Shown here: positions 24,422 through 33,178 of the stretch, piece by piece
Numbering within the stretch: position 1 is the first letter of the stretch
Layout of the letters: each line of letters opens with the position of its first letter
DNA from: JBDWFY01 sp965275915
GTDB lineage: Bacteria > Pseudomonadota > Alphaproteobacteria > Rhizobiales > Stappiaceae
DNA length: 64,000 bases
Direction: 5' to 3'
Assembly: GCA_965275915.1 (NCBI GenBank)
Contig: CBDHYI010000007.1
Coordinates: 2,046,001-2,110,000 of the forward strand
Notes under the pieces: generated by a model
What the model was told of the DNA's origin: nothing
The model's database searches: none
The model's input: only the letters and a program-made list of their open reading frames with translations
Position numbers and translations under genes: made by a program

Positions 24422-25538
24422 TCGTCGATCTTTTGTTGCCGGGCTCGGGGCCGGTTTTCTGACCGGCCTTGCTCCGCCTAAGGCAGAAGCTTTAAGCCGT
24501 GGCGACGTTCTGTTTGCGTCTGCGCACCGGCAGCCCGACCAAACATTTGCTGTCAGCATTTTCGATGAGTCCGGTCGCGTTGTCTTATCGGCACCTCTGC
24601 CAAGTCGCGGGCATGCGGTGGCGATATGCGAACGCAAGGGCCATTTCATCACCTTTGCGCGCCGCCCGGACCGATTTGCCATGGTGCTGGATGCCTCGGG
24701 AAAGGCAGAGCCTCTTGTGTTGACATCTCCTGAGGGGCGTCATTATTACGGCCATGGGGTCTATGCGCCGGACGGCGGGCTGCTTTATGCAACCGAGCAG
24801 GACTATGAAGCTTCGACCGGTTTGCTTGGCATCTACGACGCGTCATCGGGCTATGAACGGATCGGCGAAATCCCGACCTACGGTGTCGGACCGCATGAGC
24901 TTGTGGTGTCCGTCGACGGCAGAACGCTGATCGTCGCCAACGGTGGCATCAAAACGCACCCCGACACCGGGCGTGAAAAACTCAATATCAGCACAATGCA
25001 GCCCAATCTTGCCTTGATCGATCGCGAAACCGGTGATCTGATCGAGCGGTTCAGCCTGCCCGACGAGCTTCATCAGTTATCCATCAGGCATCTTGACATC
25101 GATAAGGACGGAACTGTCTGGTTCGGATGTCAGCACGAGGGCGATCTTGGAGAAGCGCCGCCGCTGGTCGGCCATATGAAACCGGGTGACGGCTTGGGTT
25201 TGTTGCCGATGCCGAGATCCCTGTCCGTGCGGATGCGGAATTACATTGGATCTGTGGCGGTGAATAACAGGACCGGTGTCGTTGCCACCTCGGGTCCGCG
25301 CGGCGATCTGGTGCTTTTCTGGGACGCTGCATCCGGCGCCCTCATTAACGAACACGTCCTTTCCGACGGGTGCGGCTTGGCAGTGTCGGACGAGAGTTTT
25401 GTCATGAGCAGCGGGCTCGGCAGGCTTGTGCATTCGGATCCGGGCCGTTTGATGCCGAAGGATCTGGCAAAGTTTCCCGGCGTTGCCTGGGACAATCACA
25501 TTGCCCGAACGTCGGAGCCGGTCACATTTCAAAAATAA
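24411..25538 (+). CDS. DUF1513 domain protein, Tat-exported beta-propeller
   Basis: A 375-residue protein. The N-terminus MEIDRRSFVAGLGAGFLTG is a twin-arginine signal, suggesting export after folding, perhaps with a cofactor. The rest is repetitive beta structure (VGPHELVVSVDGRTLIVAN, HLDIDKDGTVWFGCQ), consistent with a seven-bladed propeller of the DUF1513 family, a regular companion of imelysin and DHOR genes. It overlaps the upstream gene by 11 bases from ATG 24411 (20 bases from ATG 24402) and converges with the response-regulator gene, sharing 17 bases at the ends. Confidence 0.85.
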   Translation: MEIDRRSFVAGLGAGFLTGLAPPKAEALSRGDVLFASAHRQPDQTFAVSIFDESGRVVLSAPLPSRGHAVAICERKGHFITFARRPDRFAMVLDASGKAEPLVLTSPEGRHYYGHGVYAPDGGLLYATEQDYEASTGLLGIYDASSGYERIGEIPTYGVGPHELVVSVDGRTLIVANGGIKTHPDTGREKLNISTMQPNLALIDRETGDLIERFSLPDELHQLSIRHLDIDKDGTVWFGCQHEGDLGEAPPLVGHMKPGDGLGLLPMPRSLSVRMRNYIGSVAVNNRTGVVATSGPRGDLVLFWDAASGALINEHVLSDGCGLAVSDESFVMSSGLGRLVHSDPGRLMPKDLAKFPGVAWDNHIARTSEPVTFQK

Positions 25539-26436
25539 CCTGAGCTGCCTTGACGGCTGCCGACGCGCGGTTTTCGACGCCCAGCTTTGTGTAAATCTGT
25601 TCCAGATGCTTGTTTACCGTGCGGGGGCTGAGTCCGAGAATTTCACCGATATCCCGGTTTGACTTCCCCTTGGCAATCCAGAGAAGGACTTCCGCCTCGC
25701 GGGCCGTGATGCCGAAATGATCTCTCAGGACCTCATCCTGTCCGGATTGTATGTCCCGCGCGAGGCGAAACAGATATTCGTCCGGTCCTGTCATTCCCAT
25801 ATATGTAATCTGCAGCGGCTCGGCGGCTTTGAGACTGAGTGAAAAGGTTGCGTTGCGTTCCGAACTTTCGCCGCTCATCCGTCCGAGCCAGAGGGCAAGC
25901 TCTGAAGCGGTCAAATCCAGCACGTCATCCGGCCCATGCAGGATCTTTTGCGCCTGGGGCGTCGACCATTGCACCGCGCCACTTTTTGAAACCGCAATCA
26001 GATGGCGCCCGGTGGCGTCGAGCGCCACCTGGGCGCTCTGGACGGTGCGTGCATTGGCAAGATGCACTTTGATACGCGCTTGCAGCTCATCGATGTCAAT
26101 CGGTTTGGTCAGATAATCGACGCCGCCGCTGTCAAGCGCGTTGACCACATGCTCGGTCTCGGTGAGGCCCGTCATGAAGATAACCGGCACATGTTGCAGA
26201 GCTGCCTGGGCCTTAAGGCGGCGGCAGGTCTCAAACCCATCCATTTTCGGCATCACCGCATCCAGAAGCACAATATCCGGCGTTATCCGTCCGGCAATAT
26301 TCAATGCCCCTTCTCCGCTGGTGGCAACCAGCACAGTGACGCCGGCTTCCTCAAGCGCCTGCGTCAGAAAGCTGAGCGACTCCGGCGAGTCATCAACCAC
26401 AAGCACAATATCGCGCTGAGGCGAGGCGGCGTTCAT
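25522..26436 (-). CDS. LuxR-type response regulator, partner of the NCS1-kinase
   Basis: A 304-residue protein. A receiver domain fills residues 8-125 with the phosphorylation site Asp 59 (PDIVLLDAVMP) and Lys in YLTKPID. Residues about 130-225 look like a degenerate PAS-type domain. The C-terminus is a LuxR helix-turn-helix (ITAREAEVLLWIAKGKSNRD to SPRTVNKHLEQIYTKLGV). The gene starts 10 bases after the kinase stop, so they form one operon. Its likely target is the divergent urt operon, where a 16-bp palindrome lies at 30035. Confidence 0.9.
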   Translation of the reverse strand: MNAASPQRDIVLVVDDSPESLSFLTQALEEAGVTVLVATSGEGALNIAGRITPDIVLLDAVMPKMDGFETCRRLKAQAALQHVPVIFMTGLTETEHVVNALDSGGVDYLTKPIDIDELQARIKVHLANARTVQSAQVALDATGRHLIAVSKSGAVQWSTPQAQKILHGPDDVLDLTASELALWLGRMSGESSERNATFSLSLKAAEPLQITYMGMTGPDEYLFRLARDIQSGQDEVLRDHFGITAREAEVLLWIAKGKSNRDIGEILGLSPRTVNKHLEQIYTKLGVENRASAAVKAAQVIFEM

Positions 26437-26446
26437 GGACTGCTCC

Positions 26447-29400
26447 TCATTCGGCGGGCTCCCTTGCGGTATTGTTCAGACGCGCTTTGAATGTTTCCAG
26501 ATCGAAGCGGCTCACGCAGTCGCGCAGATCGCTGATAAACGCCGACTTTCCGTGCTCAGCCTCCAGCGCCGATAACTTGGCTTCGATGCCTTTGACATAG
26601 CCGATTTCAGCAAGAGTCTGTAGCTCGGCGAGATCGTTTTCAGAGAGGGCCGGGGCAGTGAACGGTTCGTCTTCACCTTTTTCCGAAACGGATTCAGTCA
26701 CCCAGGTCAGGCCCATGAGCGTCTGAATCCTGTCCAGCAATTGCCGCATATCGAACGGCTTTGAAAGGGCATCGTTGTGCAGGTCCGGTTGGTTTTTGCG
26801 GGAGGCTACATCGCCGATATTTGCCGAAACCATGAGAATGGGAGCGGCATGGCCGCGCTGCCGAATGATCTCTGCGAGATCCCAGCCGCTCATTCCCGGC
26901 ATCGAAATGTCGATCAGGAAAAGATCCGGCTCCATCTCCTCAAGCAGTTTCAGGCAGCTTTCGCCGTCGGCGGCGCTGACGACGTCAAAACCAAGCGGTG
27001 TCAGGATTTCGAACATCATGTCCCGATGATCCCGATCGTCGTCAGTCACGAGGATGGTTTTTCGTGCGCCCTCATATGTACGGATCGTGTGATCGACAAG
27101 TGCGGCAGGTTTCGGGTCTGTGACTGCGCCCAGCATCAGCCGCACTGTGAAGCAGGAGCCCGTGTTTTCACCGGGATCGTGACTGCTTGCGACGGCAATC
27201 TCGCCCCCGAGCGTTTCGGTCAGCAGTTTGGTGATTGTCAGGCCAAGTCCAAGGCCGGGCGTCCGCATCGTCCTTTCTTCCTCTCCGCGCCGGAACGGAT
27301 CGAAAATGAGCGCCTGGTGCTCCTTTGAAATGCCGGGTCCGGTGTCAATAATCTCGAACGTGGCGATCTGCATCCGGTAGTCGACGTTGAATGTGATCCG
27401 GCCGCTGGTTGTGAATTTGATGGCGTTGGAGAGAAGGTTGACCAGAATCTGGCGCAGGCGCTTTTCATCGGTCCGGACATAGCGCGGCAGATTGGTTGAT
27501 CGGTGATGAACGAATTGCAGGCCCTTGGCCTCAGCCTGCAACTGGAACATATCGACAATCTGATCCAGAAAATCGGCAATATTGACTTCATTGGAATAGA
27601 CCTGGAGCCGTCCCGCCTCGATCCGCGAGATGTCGAGCAGTCCGTCGATCAGTCCCGACAGGTGTTCGGCGCTTCGTTTGATCACCCGGATCCCGTTCTT
27701 CCTGTCCGGCTTCATGCCCTGGTCGCGTTCAAGAATTTGCGCATAGCCAAGAACCGCGTTGAGCGGCGTACGCAGCTCATGGCTGAGACCGATCACATAG
27801 CGGCTCTTTGCAAGATTGGCGGCCTCTGCATTTTCCTTGGCTTTCTGCAGGGCGGCATCGGTTTTCTCATGCGCTGCTATTTCCCGCAGCAACAGGTTGG
27901 TCTGTCGCGCGCTCTCTTCCTCGGCGATGCGGCGGCTGTCATTGGCAAGCACAAAGAACCAGGCCAGTGTTCCGGCGGCGGCCGCAAAGACGACGAAAAC
28001 GCCGGTCAGAGTCTGAGCGATGATTGCGTCCTGCTGCGGCCAGTGGGCACGTGCCTGAAAATAGATCACAAGCAGACTGGCGCCAATCGCCAGTGTCGAG
28101 GCGAGGGCCGTCAGTGCATATTGGCCCAGCCGTGATTTCAGGAATGTCAGGATGTCCGCCGGGACAACCGCACGCGCGACCACGCCGACCTGACTGCCCA
28201 GACGCGCCTTGGGTTTGCACAGATCATGACACCGGGCATCCAGCGAGCAACAGAGCGAACAGATCGGAGCCTGGTAGGCGGGGCAGTAGGCCATGTCTTC
28301 CGGCTCGTACGCGTGCTCGCAGATGGAGCAGGCAATTTCCGATTTTGACTGCCAGTTGGCGCGGCTTTTGCGGGCCAGATAAAAACGACCGTTCGTCGCC
28401 CATGCAATGGCCGGTGCGGCAAGAAAGGCAACAAACAGGGCAACGAATGTCGACAGCGCGGCGGCCGTGTCGCCAAACAGGCCGAAATGCGCTGAAAGCG
28501 CCACCAGCGCAGCCAGGCCCATGGCGCCCGGTCCGACGGGATTGATGTCATAGAGATGGGCGCGTTTGAATTCTATGCCCGGCGGGCTGAACCCCAGCCG
28601 CTTGTTTATGAACAGATCCGCGGAAATCGCGGAGAGCCAGGCCATGGCGATGATCGAAAACACGCCCAGTGTCTCCTCGAGCATCTGATAAATGCCCAGC
28701 TCCATAAGGAGCAGGGCAATCGACACGTTGAAGACGAGCCACACCACCCGGCCGGGGTGGCTGTGCGTGAGCCGCGAAAAAAAATTGGACCAGGCCAGTG
28801 ATCCCGCATAGGCGTTCATCACATTGATTTTAAGCTGCGAGACAACGACAAACGCGGCCATCAACAGCGCGACTGCAACGTCGTTGGGAAAAACGTATCC
28901 GAATGCCACCGTGTACATATAGGCCGGTTCAGTGGCGTGGTCTGCGCTGATACCTGCATTCAGGACCAGCACAGCCAGGAATGACCCTGCAAGCATCTTG
29001 GGCGCGCCAAGAACGACCCATCCGGGACCCGCAAGGAAGACTGCCAGCCAGCGGCGGCGTCCGCCTTTCTTTCGGACCGGCAAAAACCGGAGAAAGTCGA
29101 CCTGTTCGCCGATCTGGGCCACAAGAGCCAGAATGACAGCTGCCGCTGCGCCGAAGCCGACCAGTTCAAACGGGGCAAAGGTACGCTCGGATGTGTTTTC
29201 CGCCGAAAGTCCGCCAAAGGCGAGCCAATCCGCAAAAGCCGACCAGTCGCCCATCGCAATAAAAATGAACGGAAGGATATTGAGAACGATCCAGAATGGC
29301 TGAGTCAGAAGCTGAAACCGGCTGATCAGCGTGATCCCGTGGGTGACGAGCGGGATCACCGCCACGGAAGAGACGATATAGCCGATCCAAAGCGGCAGCC

Positions 29401-29836
29401 CGAAAGCCAGTTCAAGCGCCGCTGACATGATCGATGCCTCGATCGCAAACAGAATAAAGGTGAAGCTCGCATAGATCAGCGACGTCACGGTGGAGCCGAT
29501 ATAGCCGAAACCGGCACCGCGCGTCAGCAGGTCGATATCGACACCATACTGGGCTGCATAGCGGGCGATGGGTGCGCCGATCAGGATGATGATAAGTCCG
29601 GAAACCAGAACCGCGGCGATGGTGTTGGTCGTTCCGTAAGACAGTGTGATGGCGCCGCCGATCGCCTCCAGCGCCAGAAACGAGATGGCACCGATTGCGG
29701 TTTGCGAAATCCGCATGGACGAAAACCGGCGCGCGCTCTTTGCCGTGAAACGCAACGCATAGTCTTCCAGGGTCTGATTGACGACCCATTGATTGTATTT
29801 TCTGCGAACCGGAAGAATCCGTTGTCTGGCGCTCAT
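26447..29836 (-). CDS. NCS1 permease-hybrid histidine kinase fusion
   Basis: A 1129-residue sensor. Residues about 15-490 form an NCS1-type (cytosine/purine/allantoin) transporter with about 12 membrane helices. Residues 500-545 hold eight Cys (CSIC, YCPA, ICSLCC, RCHDLC), a probable zinc or redox site. Two more membrane helices (570-640) precede HisKA with His 686 (GLSHELRTPLNAVLGYAQIL), an ATPase domain (NAIKFTTSG, DTGPGIS) and a receiver with Asp 976 (FLIDISMPGMSGWDL). The last 80 residues resemble no Hpt domain. Divergent from urtA and co-transcribed with a LuxR regulator, it probably senses urea or a related nitrogen compound through the transporter domain. Confidence 0.9.
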   Translation of the reverse strand: MSARQRILPVRRKYNQWVVNQTLEDYALRFTAKSARRFSSMRISQTAIGAISFLALEAIGGAITLSYGTTNTIAAVLVSGLIIILIGAPIARYAAQYGVDIDLLTRGAGFGYIGSTVTSLIYASFTFILFAIEASIMSAALELAFGLPLWIGYIVSSVAVIPLVTHGITLISRFQLLTQPFWIVLNILPFIFIAMGDWSAFADWLAFGGLSAENTSERTFAPFELVGFGAAAAVILALVAQIGEQVDFLRFLPVRKKGGRRRWLAVFLAGPGWVVLGAPKMLAGSFLAVLVLNAGISADHATEPAYMYTVAFGYVFPNDVAVALLMAAFVVVSQLKINVMNAYAGSLAWSNFFSRLTHSHPGRVVWLVFNVSIALLLMELGIYQMLEETLGVFSIIAMAWLSAISADLFINKRLGFSPPGIEFKRAHLYDINPVGPGAMGLAALVALSAHFGLFGDTAAALSTFVALFVAFLAAPAIAWATNGRFYLARKSRANWQSKSEIACSICEHAYEPEDMAYCPAYQAPICSLCCSLDARCHDLCKPKARLGSQVGVVARAVVPADILTFLKSRLGQYALTALASTLAIGASLLVIYFQARAHWPQQDAIIAQTLTGVFVVFAAAAGTLAWFFVLANDSRRIAEEESARQTNLLLREIAAHEKTDAALQKAKENAEAANLAKSRYVIGLSHELRTPLNAVLGYAQILERDQGMKPDRKNGIRVIKRSAEHLSGLIDGLLDISRIEAGRLQVYSNEVNIADFLDQIVDMFQLQAEAKGLQFVHHRSTNLPRYVRTDEKRLRQILVNLLSNAIKFTTSGRITFNVDYRMQIATFEIIDTGPGISKEHQALIFDPFRRGEEERTMRTPGLGLGLTITKLLTETLGGEIAVASSHDPGENTGSCFTVRLMLGAVTDPKPAALVDHTIRTYEGARKTILVTDDDRDHRDMMFEILTPLGFDVVSAADGESCLKLLEEMEPDLFLIDISMPGMSGWDLAEIIRQRGHAAPILMVSANIGDVASRKNQPDLHNDALSKPFDMRQLLDRIQTLMGLTWVTESVSEKGEDEPFTAPALSENDLAELQTLAEIGYVKGIEAKLSALEAEHGKSAFISDLRDCVSRFDLETFKARLNNTAREPAE

Positions 29837-30034
29837 CTGCCCTGACTATTTTTTCATCACTTGCAACTTTTGTAAGCAGAACAGGTCTGACATCGGGTCA
29901 CAAGCCAGCTGTTTTCAGTAAGCAGTCTCAGATATTTACAGAATATGATGCATTGTTCGTGCCGTTTTTTTAATCGGCAGCCGATCTTTGTATGCGATCG
30001 CGTTCGGAGTGTCTGCGCAGTTTGCCCCCGCACC

Positions 30035-30050
30035 TACGTCAATTGACGTA
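30035..30050. promoter_or_regulatory. 16-bp perfect palindrome between the kinase gene and urtA
   Basis: TACGTCAATTGACGTA is its own reverse complement. It is 91 bases upstream of the urtA start in the 304-bp divergent region, and no other long palindrome is seen there. It fits a dimeric binding site for the LuxR-type regulator at 25522. The remaining parts of 29837-30140 hold no gene. Confidence 0.6.
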
Positions 30051-30140
30051 TGTCGCGCTGCAGCATTGTCGGAAACACTGTGTCCGATGAACTCCCAAAA
30101 GCCCCGAAAAACCGCACTTCACAGAGAGGAATGAACGATC

Positions 30141-31445
30141 ATGAAAGCTGTTTCCAATCTTGGCAAAAAGGCGCTTGGCGTGGCGCTCGCCACAGGCCTG
30201 ATGACATCGTCGATGATGGGGTCGGTCTTTGCGGAAGACACCATCAAAGTCGGCATTTTGCATTCGCTGTCCGGCACGATGGCGATCTCTGAGACCACCC
30301 TGAAAGACGTGATGCTGATGCTTATTGAAGAGCAGAACAAAAAGGGTGGCGTACTTGGCAAACAGCTTGAAGCCGTTGTCGTCGACCCGGCGTCCGACTG
30401 GCCCCTCTTTGCCGAAAAAGCGCGGGAGCTGCTTGAAGTCCACGAAGTCGCGGCCGTTTTCGGCAACTGGACGTCCGTGTCCCGCAAGTCGGTCCTGCCG
30501 GTCTTTGAAGAGCTGAACGGCCTGCTTTTCTACCCTGTTCAGTATGAGGGTGAAGAGTCCCAGCGCAATGTCTTCTATACGGGTGCTGCGCCGAACCAGC
30601 AGGCAATTCCCGCTGTCGACTACCTGATGGAGGAAGAAGGGGTCGAGCGTTGGGTATTGGCCGGGACCGACTATGTTTACCCACGCACGACCAACAAGAT
30701 TCTTGAGGCTTATCTCAAGTCCAAGGGCGTTGCCGACGATGATATCATGATCAATTACACGCCGTTCGGCCATTCCGACTGGCAGACGATCGTTTCCGAT
30801 ATCAAGACGTTTGGATCGGCGGGCAAGAAAACCGCCGTGGTCTCCACGATCAACGGCGATGCGAACGTCCCCTTCTATAAAGAGCTTGGCAATGCGGGCA
30901 TCAAGGCTGAAGACATTCCCGTTGTGGCCTTCTCGGTCGGAGAGGAAGAGTTGGCCGGTCTGGACACAGCCCCGCTGGTCGGTCACCTCGCAGCCTGGAA
31001 CTACTTCCAGTCAGTCGACACCGATGTCAATGCCGAATTCATCGATGCGTGGCACGCCTTTATCGGGGACGAGGATCGTGTGACCAACGACCCGATGGAA
31101 GCCCACTATATCGGCTTCAACATGTGGGTTAAGGCTGTCGAAAAAGCAGGGACGACCGATCCGGATGCCGTGATCGACGCAATCGTCGGCGTTTCCGTCC
31201 CGAACCTGTCCGGCGGATTGTCCGCGATGATGCCGAACCACCACATCACGAAACCGGTCCTGATCGGAGAGATCCAGGAAGACGGGCAGTTCGAGATCGT
31301 TTATGAAACATCCGGTCTTGTCGTGGGCGATGCCTGGTCCGACTACCTTCCTGATTCAAAAGATCTTATCTCAGACTGGCGCGCGCCGATGTCCTGCGGC
31401 AACTTCAATGTCGCATCCGGCAAGTGCGGTGGCAAAGGCTCCTGA
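30141..31445 (+). CDS. urtA: urea ABC transporter substrate-binding protein UrtA
   Basis: A 434-residue periplasmic binding protein with a signal peptide (VALATGLMTSSMMGSVFA). The start of the mature chain (IKVGILHSLSGTMAISE) and WPLFAEKARELLE match UrtA of the branched-chain amino-acid family; FYPVQYEGEE and GGLSAMMPNHHITKPV are characteristic of the urea/short-chain-amide members. AGAGGA lies 10 bases before the ATG. It is the first gene of urtABCDE. Confidence 0.95.
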   Translation: MKAVSNLGKKALGVALATGLMTSSMMGSVFAEDTIKVGILHSLSGTMAISETTLKDVMLMLIEEQNKKGGVLGKQLEAVVVDPASDWPLFAEKARELLEVHEVAAVFGNWTSVSRKSVLPVFEELNGLLFYPVQYEGEESQRNVFYTGAAPNQQAIPAVDYLMEEEGVERWVLAGTDYVYPRTTNKILEAYLKSKGVADDDIMINYTPFGHSDWQTIVSDIKTFGSAGKKTAVVSTINGDANVPFYKELGNAGIKAEDIPVVAFSVGEEELAGLDTAPLVGHLAAWNYFQSVDTDVNAEFIDAWHAFIGDEDRVTNDPMEAHYIGFNMWVKAVEKAGTTDPDAVIDAIVGVSVPNLSGGLSAMMPNHHITKPVLIGEIQEDGQFEIVYETSGLVVGDAWSDYLPDSKDLISDWRAPMSCGNFNVASGKCGGKGS

Positions 31446-31462
31446 CCGGTCGTGTTCGAACT

Positions 31463-31495
31463 GGCGGTCGGCGCGACCTCCTCGCGCCGGCCGCC
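31463..31495 (+). other. urtA-urtB intercistronic hairpin
   Basis: A 13-bp stem with one G-U pair (arms 31463-31475 and 31483-31495, 7-nt loop) lies 17 bases after the urtA stop. No T-run follows. Such hairpins often keep the binding-protein mRNA more abundant than the downstream permease mRNA. Confidence 0.7.
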
Positions 31496-31564
31496 GCTTC
31501 ATGAGGCAGATGTGCATTTTCAATCCGGCCGTTGCCGCTGATTGTGACTTACGGGAACCCTGAC

Positions 31565-33178
31565 ATGCCGGCATCGCTCCGCACCTTGCTTGCGGTTTTT
31601 CTGATGAGCTGCCTCGCTATCGGTGCGGTTCAAGCGGCTGACGATATTCCCTCGCTGGTCAATCAGCTATCGGCAAAAGGTTTCAAGAACACCGAGTCAA
31701 CCATTGAAAAACTGACCGCGACCGGTGACCCGGCAGTTGCCTCCGTCCTGACCACGCTTGGCAAGGGGGACCTTTACTTTCGAAAATCCGATAACCAGGT
31801 TTTCCGTGTCGAAAAGGCGGGGAACAACCTTAAGCTGTACGATCCCCTGTCCGGTGATTTTGTCGAAGAACTTCCAAAGCGTCAGCTCAAAAAGATCCGT
31901 GTCAACAACAGGCTCCGCCGCGTGATTCGTGCGGCTCTTGGAGGGCTGACCCTGCAAAGCCCTGATCCGGCCGTCCGAAAAAGCGCGGTGGAATCGGTTT
32001 TCAAACAGGCGGATCCCGCATCGATTGATGCGCTGGATGCGGCCATTGAGGCTGAAACGGAAGACGATGTCAGAAACCTTATGCTCGAGGCCCGTGCGGC
32101 AGCGGTTCTGAAGTCGGATCTGCCGGACGATCAGAAACAGGATGCGGTCACAATATTGGCGGCGCGAGGCGACCATGAAGCGCGCGCGCTTTTGCTGTCA
32201 GCAGCCGCAAATGCCGAAGGAGCAGTCAGGGAGGAGGCACAAAAGGCAGTCGCGTCGATCGACAGATCGCTGGCGCTCTGGAATGCGGGGCAGAATGTCT
32301 GGTACGGGCTGTCGCTTGGGTCTGTGCTGCTTCTGGCCGCCATCGGACTTGCGATCACCTTCGGCGTTATGGGCGTGATCAACATGGCCCATGGTGAAAT
32401 GGTGATGATCGGCGCGTACACAACGTTCGTGGTGCAGGAGTTCATAAGGAACAGCGCTCCGGGCCTGTTCGATTATTCTCTGGCCATTGCTCTTCCGATG
32501 GCCTTTTTGGTCGCCGGCAGCATCGGCGTCGGCATTGAGCGCGGCATCATTCGGTTTCTTTACGGGCGGCCGCTTGAGACCCTGCTGGCCACCTGGGGAT
32601 TGTCCTTAATCCTTCAGCAGGCTGTCCGAACGATTTTCGGACCGACCAACAGGGAAGTGGGGAATCCGAGTTGGATGTCCGGCGCATTCGAATTGGGTCA
32701 TATGACAATCACCAACAACCGGCTCTGGATCATTGTCTTTGCGCTTCTGGTTTTTGCGCTTCTGATCCTGGTGATGAAGAAAACGCCGTTCGGGCTCTAT
32801 ATGCGTGCGGTGACCCAGAACCGGAAAATGGCCGCCAGCATGGGCATCAGAACGCCCTGGGTGGACGCACTGACATTTGGACTTGGCTCAGGCATCGCCG
32901 GTATCGCCGGGGTTGCGTTGTCGCAGATTGACAATGTCAGCCCGAACCTCGGGCAGAGTTACATTATCGACAGTTTCATGGTTGTCGTCTTTGGCGGTGT
33001 CGGCAATCTGTGGGGGACGCTGGTCGGCGCAATGACGCTTGGTGTGGTCAACAAGTTCCTGGAGCCCTATGCGGGCGCGGTTCTCGGCAAGATCCTTGTT
33101 CTGGTTTTCATTATCCTCTTTATCCAGAAACGCCCGCGCGGATTGTTTGCGCTCAAGGGACGGGCGGTGGAAGCATGA
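31565..33178 (+). CDS. urtB: urea ABC transporter permease UrtB
   Basis: A 537-residue protein. A signal peptide (LLAVFLMSCLAIGAVQA) is followed by a periplasmic domain of about 220 residues with helical repeats (ALDAAIEAETEDDVRNLML), then a LivH-type permease (LSLGSVLLLAAIGLAITFG, then VINMAHGEMVMIGAYTT). The large N-terminal domain is typical of UrtB and absent from LivH. ATG 31565 is used because GGGAA lies about 8 bases upstream. Its stop overlaps urtC. Confidence 0.93.
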   Translation: MPASLRTLLAVFLMSCLAIGAVQAADDIPSLVNQLSAKGFKNTESTIEKLTATGDPAVASVLTTLGKGDLYFRKSDNQVFRVEKAGNNLKLYDPLSGDFVEELPKRQLKKIRVNNRLRRVIRAALGGLTLQSPDPAVRKSAVESVFKQADPASIDALDAAIEAETEDDVRNLMLEARAAAVLKSDLPDDQKQDAVTILAARGDHEARALLLSAAANAEGAVREEAQKAVASIDRSLALWNAGQNVWYGLSLGSVLLLAAIGLAITFGVMGVINMAHGEMVMIGAYTTFVVQEFIRNSAPGLFDYSLAIALPMAFLVAGSIGVGIERGIIRFLYGRPLETLLATWGLSLILQQAVRTIFGPTNREVGNPSWMSGAFELGHMTITNNRLWIIVFALLVFALLILVMKKTPFGLYMRAVTQNRKMAASMGIRTPWVDALTFGLGSGIAGIAGVALSQIDNVSPNLGQSYIIDSFMVVVFGGVGNLWGTLVGAMTLGVVNKFLEPYAGAVLGKILVLVFIILFIQKRPRGLFALKGRAVEA

